Program-made: the position numbers and the translations under genes | Assembly (NCBI GenBank): GCA_017883485.1 | Contig: JADGNM010000194.1 | Coordinates: 1 to 5,578, forward strand | DNA: 5,578 nt | Direction of reading: 5' to 3' | Source of the DNA: Methanosarcina sp. | Lineage (GTDB): Archaea; Halobacteriota; Methanosarcinia; Methanosarcinales; Methanosarcinaceae | In this document: positions 1 to 5,214 of the stretch, piece after piece | Layout of the letters: every line of letters begins with the position of its first letter | Position numbering within the stretch: position 1 is the first letter of the stretch | Notes under the pieces: model-generated | The model's input: the letters and a program-made list of their open reading frames with translations, nothing else | Databases searched by the model: none | What the model was told of the DNA's origin: nothing

Positions 1-48
1 AATTTAAAAATTCAGTAACAGACGACTGAGATTTCATTACTGATAGTA

Positions 49-102
49 ATTGTCGGACAGCCTGTTTAAGGTAGGGTGGCCGTCCGCAATTTGATTTTTT
101 TT
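49..102 (+). terminator. Possible intrinsic terminator, + strand
   Basis: An imperfect hairpin pairs 49-62 with 78-90 (ATTG, CGGAC and GCC blocks pair, with small bulges) around a loop of about 15 nt, and is followed by eight T at 95-102. On the + strand this is the layout of a stem plus U-run terminator. No + strand gene precedes it inside the window, so it would serve a gene ending left of position 1. The sequence to its left is stop-rich in the frames I read. It is not on the correct strand to end the iscU transcript. Confidence 0.4.
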
Positions 103-199
103 CTCAAGCTTCGTTCTGAAGAATCAATTTAATCCGCTTATTCCCTCCTTTTAACTCATTCCCCAAGCTTCTGCAGGCGTTTAGCCCTCAAGTCATTTG

Positions 200-307
200 A
201 GTTCTGTTAAGTCTTCGTCTGCTACATTAGATAGTGCCCTTTTCGAGAAGGCAACCCTAATGAAAAATGACTTATATGATATCAGCCGACGAAGACTTAA
301 CAGAACT
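200..307. repeat. 108-bp element with perfect 20-bp inverted ends
   Basis: The arm AGTTCTGTTAAGTCTTCGTC at 200-219 returns exactly as its reverse complement at 288-307, and pairing continues imperfectly inward (GC and T after one mismatch). The 68-bp interior holds a smaller imperfect hairpin near 235-253 and no credible gene. The element begins 32 bp past the iscU stop codon. No target-site duplication is visible in the flanks and no T run follows on the minus strand. It could be a small MITE-like repeat, or a long hairpin that protects the 3' end of the iscU transcript. Confidence 0.7.
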
Positions 308-339
308 TTATGCCATTTCTATTCATGTTATACATTTTT

Positions 340-975
340 TCATGCAGTAAACACTACATCTACTCTTTTCACATCCCACAAAGACCTCAGTTTTTCTGTA
401 ATATCTTCCTTGATTGCAGAAGCAAACTGGTGGTCTGCAGGTAGGTCTACAACTACTCTCACAACTCCATCTTCAGCAGTTATTTTAAGGATAAGGTTCG
501 TGCGGATAATGTCAAGGCCGGTTAGCGGGTTCATAACGTGCTTGAGCCTGCTGCGGACAACTTCTTCGGTTGTCGGCTCCTTTTCGGTAACAAGCCCGTG
601 CTTTTCTTCGTAGTCACGGATCGCAGCACGCAGACCCTCAACTGCAAGCACTGAGCAGTGAGCTTTGATTGGGGGAAGTCCTCCAAGTTCCTCAGAAGCC
701 TGCTTCCATGTTATTTTCTTTGCTTCGTCGAGGGTCTTTCCTCGTGCAAGGTCTGTAATGACCGATGCTGTGGCAATGTTTGAAGCACACCCGTAAGATT
801 CGAATTTTATATCCTCAATAACCTTTGTCTCGGGATTAACCTTGATATAAACTGCAACCATGTCGCCACATGCCGGGCTTCCTTCAAGGCCTTTTCCATC
901 AGGATTCTCTATCTTTCCCACGTTGTGCGGGTTCCTGAAATGTTCCAGCACTTTTTCGCTGTATGGAAACTTCAT
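340..975 (-). CDS. iscU: IscU/NifU-type Fe-S scaffold fused to a MIP18/DUF59-like domain
   Basis: This 211-residue protein is a cytoplasmic scaffold on which Fe-S clusters are built before transfer to target proteins. Residues 1-127 match IscU throughout, with the three ligand cysteines at C36 (SPACGD), C63 (YGCAS) and C107 (AHCSVL), the conserved D38, and an LPPIK motif at 100-104 equivalent to the HscA-recognition LPPVK of bacterial IscU. After a charged linker, residues 137-209 look like a MIP18/DUF59 domain (NPLTGLDIIRTNLI resembling DPElGvdIvdlGLi). The segment where many MIP18 proteins carry a cysteine reads LPADHQFA instead. Usual IscU length is about 125-130, so the extra 80 residues are a true extension. 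The ATG at 975 has AGGTGA four bases upstream. The gene lies 89 bp downstream of iscS and is probably co-transcribed with it. IscU identity is confident; the second domain is recognised by pattern only. Confidence 0.93.
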   Translation of the reverse strand: MKFPYSEKVLEHFRNPHNVGKIENPDGKGLEGSPACGDMVAVYIKVNPETKVIEDIKFESYGCASNIATASVITDLARGKTLDEAKKITWKQASEELGGLPPIKAHCSVLAVEGLRAAIRDYEEKHGLVTEKEPTTEEVVRSRLKHVMNPLTGLDIIRTNLILKITAEDGVVRVVVDLPADHQFASAIKEDITEKLRSLWDVKRVDVVFTA

Positions 976-1064
976 GATCTCACCTGACTCACCGTATTTA
1001 ATTTTCTTTTCCTGCTTTCCCTTTATTCTGCTTCCCCTGTGCTATTTTCCCCCTTTGTTCGATT

Positions 1065-2219
1065 CTATTTACTTGCAAGGGGGCTTATTTCCCTGAGCCT
1101 TGCCACAATTTCACTCATGGAATCTATTGCCGCATCAGCATCTTCCATACGATTGTAGCGCCCGAAGGTAAAGCGTACCGAACCATGGGCTCTCTCGTGG
1201 TCTCCTCCGATACCCATGATTACATGGCTGGCTTCAAGGGAACGGCTAAAACAGGCCGAACCTGTACTCACTGCAAAACCCCTCATGTCCATATGCAGAG
1301 TTACGGATTCACCTTCGACATAATGGAAAGTCAGGTTTGCGTTCTGCGGCAGGCGTTTTTCTCGGCTTCCGTTGAGGGTAACATCTGAGATTTCGGAAAG
1401 TGACTTATCAATTACCCAGTCTCTCATGGCCTTAAGCTGTCTGGTTTCTTCTTCAGTTACGAGTTCGACAGCCTTTGCAAAGCCTACAGCTCCGGGAATG
1501 TTTTCTACTCCTGCCCTCCGGTTGAACTCCTGAAAACCTCCATCCATGAATTTATTTATGGGAGTATCTTTCCGGATGTAGAGAGCACCTATTCCCCTTG
1601 GGCCGTGAATGGTATGGGCTGACATAGTAATCAGGTCTATGGGCAATTCCTTCACACTGAGGGGAAGCCGGGTAAAGCTATGTGTAGCATCGGTATGCAG
1701 GAGCACATCTTTTTCTTCACATATTTCTGAGATAGCCTTCAGGTCCTGCACTGTTCCTATTTCCTGGTTTCCGTGCTGGATCGAAACAAGGACTGTCTCT
1801 TTTGTGATTGCTTTTCTTAATCCTTCGATGTCTGCAAATCCCTCTGCATCCACGTCCAGAAAAGTAACGTCAAAACCCTGTTTTTGGAGGGCTTTTGCCG
1901 TGTTCAGCACAGAAAAATCCTCTATCTTCGAGACAATAATATGCTTGCCTTTCTTTTTCTTAAGGGCTGAGGCTACTCCTTTAAGTGCCGTATTGCTTGA
2001 CTCCGTGTCACCATACGTGAAAATGACCTCTCCGGAGCCTGCTTCAAGTTTTGAAATTATGCCTTCGCGGGCTCTTTCAAGTCCTTCTTTTGATTCTATG
2101 CCCATAGAATAGCCAAATTCAGATGTAGCTACCGCATAGGTATCAAAAAAGTAAGGTTTCATTGCTTCAAGTACCCGTTCATCTAGCCGGGTGCAAGCAG
2201 CGTTGTCAAGATAAATCAT
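1065..2219 (-). CDS. iscS: IscS/NifS-like class V aminotransferase fold protein lacking the PLP lysine
   Basis: This 384-residue protein aligns by eye with group I cysteine desulfurases from end to end: YLDNAACT at 3-10, the phosphate-binding T72 in FTYGDTES, N151 in HGNQEIGT, the PLP-ring Asp D177 in HTDATH, GVEN at 237-240, the catalytic-loop cysteine C323 in STGSACFSRSLE, and SVRFTFGRYN near the C terminus. The position that should be the Schiff-base lysine (SxHK) reads S-A-H-T: T203, codon ACC. The His that stacks on PLP is D101 (IEDFSVL). The usual GNPSS stretch is also remodelled (AVATSEFGYSMG). Normal PLP-dependent removal of sulfur from cysteine is therefore not expected. An Archaeoglobus fulgidus IscS with Asp in place of this lysine is a known parallel. 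The protein may accept sulfur on C323 or act as a structural partner of the adjacent IscU. The start fits the family N terminus. The nearest GGAGG is 19 bases away, unusually far, and no in-frame ATG, GTG or TTG lies between. The stop is TAG. Confidence 0.93.
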   Translation of the reverse strand: MIYLDNAACTRLDERVLEAMKPYFFDTYAVATSEFGYSMGIESKEGLERAREGIISKLEAGSGEVIFTYGDTESSNTALKGVASALKKKKGKHIIVSKIEDFSVLNTAKALQKQGFDVTFLDVDAEGFADIEGLRKAITKETVLVSIQHGNQEIGTVQDLKAISEICEEKDVLLHTDATHSFTRLPLSVKELPIDLITMSAHTIHGPRGIGALYIRKDTPINKFMDGGFQEFNRRAGVENIPGAVGFAKAVELVTEEETRQLKAMRDWVIDKSLSEISDVTLNGSREKRLPQNANLTFHYVEGESVTLHMDMRGFAVSTGSACFSRSLEASHVIMGIGGDHERAHGSVRFTFGRYNRMEDADAAIDSMSEIVARLREISPLASK

Positions 2220-2237
2220 ATTTTCAAATATTTTTCT

Positions 2238-2244
2238 TCCTCCT
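2238..2244 (-). promoter_or_regulatory. Distant Shine-Dalgarno-like site for iscS
   Basis: A strong AGGAGGA-type match lies on the minus strand here, but 19 bases separate its GGAGG core (2239-2243) from the iscS ATG at 2219, against the usual 5-10. The intervening codons in frame contain neither a stop nor a standard start. Either the site is not used as a normal ribosome-binding site, or translation begins at a non-standard codon upstream. Confidence 0.4.
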
Positions 2245-2267
2245 TTGATTGTTTAGTAAATCTTAAT

Positions 2268-2272
2268 CTTAT
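2268..2272. repeat. Left target-site duplication of the MITE-like element
   Basis: CTTAT directly abuts the left terminal inverted repeat and is repeated at 2548-2552 directly after the right one. Confidence 0.75.
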
Positions 2273-2547
2273 CCTACTTTCGGCAGGTCGACATTAGAAA
2301 TTGAATATTTCCCATGATATCGTTTTGAAGATATTTAGTGAATAAATGTAAGAATTATACTGGTTAACGTATGGTTCAACTCCCACGAAAGAGTAAGTAA
2401 TGAAACACTTTCACAGCAAGGTTTATTGGGAGCAACTAAGATCTGATTATATGTAAACCCAACAATCACTTGCAATAGTGGCATATTATTTTAAAATCGA
2501 TATCAGTAAAAATTCTCAAAATTCAATGTCGACCTGCCGAATGTAGG
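2273..2547. mobile_element. MITE-like element with 23-bp terminal inverted repeats and 5-bp target duplication
   Basis: The left end (2273-2295) and the reverse complement of the right end (2525-2547) agree at 22 of 23 bases, with the shared core TTCGGCAGGTCGACATT preceded by CCTAC and one mismatched base. Weaker similarity continues inward (TTGAAT, GATATCG). The flanks carry the direct repeat CTTAT at 2268-2272 and 2548-2552, the mark of a transposition event. The 275-bp body has no transposase or other plausible reading frame, so this would be a non-autonomous element moved by a transposase elsewhere. The family cannot be named from the sequence; a 5-bp duplication narrows it only loosely. 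It separates dsrE from iscS and ends 53 bp upstream of the iscS start. Confidence 0.85.
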
Positions 2548-2552
2548 CTTAT
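2548..2552. repeat. Right target-site duplication of the MITE-like element
   Basis: Second copy of CTTAT. On the minus strand it forms part of AACTATAAG, a TATA-like string that may have belonged to the original iscS promoter. Confidence 0.75.
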
Positions 2553-2694
2553 AGTTAAAATCTCAGAGTTTGCGGTAAATTCCAGGTATTTTAGGATTAA
2601 AATTCTGAGTATAATTAATTCAGAGTCTAAAATAGGCAGATCGGGGAAAACTCCGCATTATCGTGACAACTAGAACCTAAAAGCACTTCAAGAC

Positions 2695-3120
2695 TCAGAT
2701 AAAGAGAGTTATATTCGCATCCCTTGCTTCCTGGATATAAGTACCTACAGCTCCCCATTCGTCAATCCATTCGGTTCTAAGCTCTTCTTTCTTTATGCCC
2801 ATGATTTCCATGGTCATTTCGCAGGCTATTATCTTTCCTCCGAGTTCCTTGAAGTCACTCATTAGTCTTTCAAGTGATGCAACGTTGGCCTTATTCATCC
2901 TCTGTTTGATCATCAGCCTGCCAAGTCCGAGCATATTCATCTTTGAAAGCGGCCCATTTTCAAGTTCTCCTTTTTTCAACCGCATCAGTCCCCAGAAAGT
3001 GAAATATATGGAGGCTTCCATGCCCATTGCTAGGGCTCCGTTTCCAATTATAAGCGCACTATATACTTTGTCCATATCACCACTGTGCAGGACAATGACC
3101 GTCTTTTCCCCCATTTCCAT
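2695..3120 (-). CDS. DsrE/DsrF-like family protein (COG2210-type, DsrE2-like)
   Basis: A 141-residue protein of the DsrE superfamily, small proteins that often bind or pass on persulfide sulfur. The family pattern is clear: an opening strand TVIVLHSGDMDKV at 7-19, a hydrophobic helix (ALIIGNGALAMGM), a second strand with YFTFWGLMRLKK at 39-50, and the signature IIACEMTMEIMGIKKEEL at 97-114. C100 in that signature is the only cysteine and the likely sulfur-carrying residue. The hydrophobic stretches fit a soluble alpha/beta fold and I see no convincing membrane anchor. It lies 13 bases downstream of the tusA stop codon, so the two are surely co-transcribed. GAGGG abuts the first ATG (3120) but sits six bases before the second ATG (3114), so translation may start at residue 3. 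TusA-DsrE pairs are known sulfur-relay partners; a role in feeding the downstream IscS/IscU is inference. Confidence 0.88.
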   Translation of the reverse strand: MEMGEKTVIVLHSGDMDKVYSALIIGNGALAMGMEASIYFTFWGLMRLKKGELENGPLSKMNMLGLGRLMIKQRMNKANVASLERLMSDFKELGGKIIACEMTMEIMGIKKEELRTEWIDEWGAVGTYIQEARDANITLFI

Positions 3121-3133
3121 CCCTCTTACGGCT

Positions 3134-3361
3134 TTACCTTTGGATCTTTATCTCCCACTCTTTACCGCCTTCTTTATCTTTAATTTCCAGCACCTTGAGC
3201 CCCATTGCCTCGCTGGCCATAGGAATCTCTTTCTTAGATGCCGGATGCGTACCCTTCACAATTATAATGTCCCCTGGCGATGTTCTCTTTGACGCTTTTC
3301 TGAACTCCACCAGTGGAACCGGGCAAGTCTGCCCGCGGACGTCGATTTCCATTTCTGCCAC
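3134..3361 (-). CDS. tusA: TusA/SirA/YedF-family sulfur carrier protein
   Basis: A 75-residue protein with the family hallmark CPVP at residues 13-16 in DVRGQTCPVPLVEFRKA. C13 is the expected persulfide-carrying cysteine. The remainder follows the two-layer alpha/beta TusA fold: a GDIIIVKGTHPASKKEIPMAS segment, then a glycine turn (EAMGLKVLEI) and a final strand (EWEIKIQR). TusA proteins shuttle sulfur between donors and acceptors in the cytoplasm. I chose the GTG at 3361 because AAGGAG lies nine bases upstream and the resulting length suits the family. The ATG at 3352 is possible, and a longer frame opening at TTG 3403 lacks homology and a ribosome-binding site. It heads a tight pair with the DsrE-like gene. 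Confidence 0.9.
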   Translation of the reverse strand: MAEMEIDVRGQTCPVPLVEFRKASKRTSPGDIIIVKGTHPASKKEIPMASEAMGLKVLEIKDKEGGKEWEIKIQR

Positions 3362-3370
3362 TATTCTTAT

Positions 3371-3376
3371 CTCCTT
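3371..3376 (-). promoter_or_regulatory. Ribosome-binding site deciding the tusA start
   Basis: AAGGAG on the minus strand lies nine bases before the GTG at 3361. The next candidate, ATG at 3352, would be 18 bases away. This favours the GTG start. Confidence 0.6.
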
Positions 3377-3440
3377 GATTCGAGAAAAGAAGGGTCCTGA
3401 CAACAGTTCTGCAGCCTTTCCCTAAATTCAGTTTATTTTA

Positions 3441-3450
3441 AAAATATATC
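3441..3450 (-). promoter_or_regulatory. Possible TATA box for tusA-dsrE
   Basis: GATATATTTT on the minus strand resembles an archaeal box A. Transcription from about 25 bases downstream would give a leader of roughly 60 nt before the tusA GTG. The region is AT-rich, so chance matches are common. Confidence 0.3.
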
Positions 3451-3565
3451 ATTGCTTGTGTTGAAAATATATTAGAAATCACCCTGGTCTTCTTATTCGG
3501 AAATGTCATTCTCTTCAGAGTGTTCTCCTGATTTTCGTAAGAGCATATCTCTCTAAAAATGATTA

Positions 3566-3586
3566 GCTAACCAGGGACTGGCTAGC
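3566..3586 (-). terminator. Hairpin after the DUF2173 gene, possible terminator
   Basis: On the minus strand GCTAGCCAG and CTGGTTAGC form a nine-pair stem (one G-U pair) closed by a three-base loop, 19 bases past the DUF2173 stop codon. TTTTT follows about six bases after the stem. This suggests that the DUF2173 transcript ends here and tusA-dsrE has its own promoter. The T run is short, so a processing or protein-binding site is also possible. Confidence 0.45.
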
Positions 3587-3605
3587 CAGGTTATTTAAGT
3601 GGACG

Positions 3606-3956
3606 TTAACACATTCCCAGGGCCTTAAGAAGCTTCTCCAAATCTGCCTTGGAGCTCTCGACGAAAACGCCTCTTGTGCCCGAGATTATAACGGTCCAAT
3701 CGCCACCACTGTACATCCAGTTATGCTGGGGTACCCAGTTCATTTTATATAAATCTGAGTAGGCACTGGCCAGAGCATCGAACATCATATTCACGGCTCC
3801 GCAGAACTTGGCGGTCATCTGGGCCATCTCTTTTGGCATCCCGGTTTTGGATTTGTAATCCACAAGCTTTCCTTCTGGGCTGAAAATCCCAGCTGCCATA
3901 ACGCCATCAAATTTCAAAAGCTCATCTAATGATAGATTGCACTCACTTCTGTTCAT
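3606..3956 (-). CDS. DUF2173 (roadblock/LC7-like) protein
   Basis: A 116-residue protein that I recognise by pattern as the DUF2173 family (COG4831-like, roadblock/LC7-type fold): LDELLKFDGVMAAGIFSPEGKLVDYK at 10-35, MPKEMAQMTAKFCGAVNMMFDA at 40-61, then MNWVPQHNWMYSGGDWTVIISG at 72-93 and GVFVESSKADLEKLLKAL at 96-113. No enzymatic motif, signal peptide or membrane segment is visible. Cysteines are at 6, 52 and 116, with no metal-binding spacing. The biochemical function of the family is not established. The ATG at 3956 has GAGGGG seven bases upstream. It lies 244 bp before tusA on the same strand, with a hairpin between, so it may be a separate transcript. Association with sulfur-relay genes is suggestive only. 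Confidence 0.82.
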   Translation of the reverse strand: MNRSECNLSLDELLKFDGVMAAGIFSPEGKLVDYKSKTGMPKEMAQMTAKFCGAVNMMFDALASAYSDLYKMNWVPQHNWMYSGGDWTVIISGTRGVFVESSKADLEKLLKALGMC

Positions 3957-3993
3957 ACACTAACCCCTCGACTTTTTATTATTTTCTGGAATG

Positions 3994-4005
3994 TAAATAA
4001 TTTAA
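3994..4005 (-). promoter_or_regulatory. Possible TATA box for the DUF2173 gene
   Basis: TTAAATTATTTA on the minus strand is TATA-like. A start about 25 bases downstream would leave a short leader containing the GAGGGG ribosome-binding site at 3964-3969. Spacing is good but the box is a weak match in AT-rich DNA. Confidence 0.35.
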
Positions 4006-4273
4006 TCGATTCCTGCAATTGACAACATCAATCAAAAACCCAGAAAACATAATAAGTATCTTATTTCTCTTAGATATAATTTTAGGTCGTGTTTGTGAAT
4101 CATTGATCAAATCTGAAAAACGAGTACTTCCAAACTGTCTTAAAATTCAAATCATTTCTATAATTGGATAATGGGCAATGTTGACTTTAAATTCATATAA
4201 GAAATTTCCCCGCAATTCAGGTACAAATTGACCTTATTGTAGAATAGTTTGTCCAAATCGTAGAATTTAGTTG

Positions 4274-4334
4274 GTTTTGAGACACACCGCTGACATTTAT
4301 GACCCAAATGTACAATCGTGAATGTTTTGAGACA
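4274..4334. repeat. 11-bp direct repeat pair around a small hairpin
   Basis: GTTTTGAGACA occurs at 4274-4284 and again at 4324-4334, exactly 50 bp apart. Between them ACATTT (4293-4298) and AAATGT (4306-4311) can form a six-pair stem with a seven-base loop. This could be a regulatory site or the edge of an old insertion. Confidence 0.4.
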
Positions 4335-4539
4335 GCCAGCTTAATAGAGTCAAGATGAGTTGAACGGAATCGACAGATTGTATGGAAATCAGGTTTTTGA
4401 TGGCTGCAAGGCACATAAAGCGGTCTTCTTATCAATATTTTCACCACCCTTGTCGGTTGTTTCCTGGTTTTCTGCTGTTTTCTCAAGCACGGCAACAGCT
4501 CTTCAATCTAAATCACCTTATTTTTTTGCGAGCAGAAAA

Positions 4540-4547
4540 TTATATTT
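4540..4547 (+). promoter_or_regulatory. TATA-like box before the ParB-like pseudogene
   Basis: TTATATTT preceded by an A-rich stretch (GAAAA) resembles BRE plus box A. Transcription would begin about 25 bases downstream, within a few bases of the ATG at 4575. That suits a nearly leaderless transcript, and no ribosome-binding site precedes that ATG. Confidence 0.4.
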
Positions 4548-4574
4548 CTTATTACACTCAACTGATTTCTATAC

Positions 4575-5214
4575 ATGCAAGCCGATGAAATCATAGACGT
4601 TATTTCAGCTCTTCTGCAGGAAACCCTAAAGCTCCAGCTTAATGAGAAAGTTGAGATCCTTAATTCAATAAGGCGGAAAATGAGCAAAGTAAGTCCATTT
4701 ACCGATCCAGTAGATAATATCTAATGGATAAAAATCGAGACTGTCGAAGCGAATGATTATAATCCAAAACGCGTAGCGTCACCTGAAATGAAGCTACTAG
4801 AAGTTTTCATCTGGGAATACGAATTTACACATCAGATAGTATCTTATTTTGATGAATCTGCAAATCGGCATATCATTGCGGATGGATTTTACAGGATATC
4901 GTAGGACGCACCACTGAGAACATCTTGGAAAAAATGTATGGATACCTACCTATTGTCACCATCCTAAAAGCTTGTCAGAGAGAAAAAAAACTTCACTACA
5001 AGACAAATAGAGATAGGGGAAGGCGTCAAATCTATAAACTCAGGGAAATTGTTAAGAATCTTATTGAAGATGGACTTTACGGTGACAATATTAAGGAAGG
5101 GCTTGCATGACCGGTGAAGAACATTTACTACTTGAGCAAATAACGGGCATCGTTGCCATATTTGCGAAAACGGAATATTCGAAAGCTTGGGGTGAGCTTG
5201 ATGCCAAAAAATAA
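4575..5214 (+). pseudogene. Broken ParB-like (ParB N-terminal domain) gene
   Basis: Three frames joined in order give a coherent ParB-like protein of about 213 residues. The first 49 codons (MQADEIIDVISALL to DPVDNI) end at TAA 4722-4724, which is one change from CAA. The same frame continues with WIKIETVEANDYNPKRVASP, EMKLLEVFIWEYEFTHQIVSYF and HIIADGFYRIS, the typical ParB opening with its DGFHR-like motif, up to TAG 4902. The reading then shifts by one base into GRTTENILEKMYGYLPIVTI and NRDRGRRQIYKLREIVKNLIEDGL, ending at TGA 5108. A second one-base shift at about 5105 restores MTGEEHLLLEQITGIVAIFAKTEYSKAW to TAA 5212. An in-frame TGA at 4563 fixes the start. Such proteins occur in viruses and plasmids, often beside DNA methyltransferases, as here. 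Three independent lesions argue against sequencing error, though that is not excluded. Confidence 0.8.

Larger units (their letters stand above)
3957..4574. other. 618-bp AT-rich intergenic region
   Basis: This gap separates the minus-strand sulfur genes from the plus-strand remnant. Reading frames at 4217-4495 (minus) and 4360-4596 (plus) overlap each other, have low-complexity or basic, family-less translations and no ribosome-binding site, so I do not call them. It holds the two promoter-like boxes listed separately and a pair of 11-bp direct repeats. Old mobile-element debris is possible but I cannot identify any. Confidence 0.6.

Noticed and set aside
197..613. Plus-strand reading frame over the iscU 3' half
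   Set aside because: It opens at TTG inside the inverted-repeat element and then runs antisense to the clear IscU-MIP18 gene. No family resemblance.
2365..2385. tRNA T-loop-like string GGTTCAACTCC inside the MITE-like element
   Set aside because: The bases on either side do not form a five-pair T stem and no acceptor or anticodon arm is present, so it is a chance match.
3362..3403. Longer tusA starting at TTG 3403
   Set aside because: The extra residues are not part of the TusA family and the good ribosome-binding site points to the GTG at 3361.
4217..4495. Minus-strand 92-codon frame in the intergenic gap
   Set aside because: No ribosome-binding site, no recognisable domain, atypical composition, and it overlaps other equally weak frames.
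4360..4596. Plus-strand frames of 68-78 codons
   Set aside because: Two overlapping frames with low-complexity Ser/Phe-rich translation; the real homology begins at 4575 in a third frame.
4902..4904. TAG read as pyrrolysine in the ParB-like gene
   Set aside because: Translation beyond TAG in that frame (DAPLRTSWKK...) lacks family resemblance, while the frame shifted by one base matches. The upstream TAA would also remain.
4925..5110. 61-codon frame as an independent gene
   Set aside because: Its translation is the middle of the ParB-like protein and connects to the flanking frames, so it is a fragment and not a separate gene.
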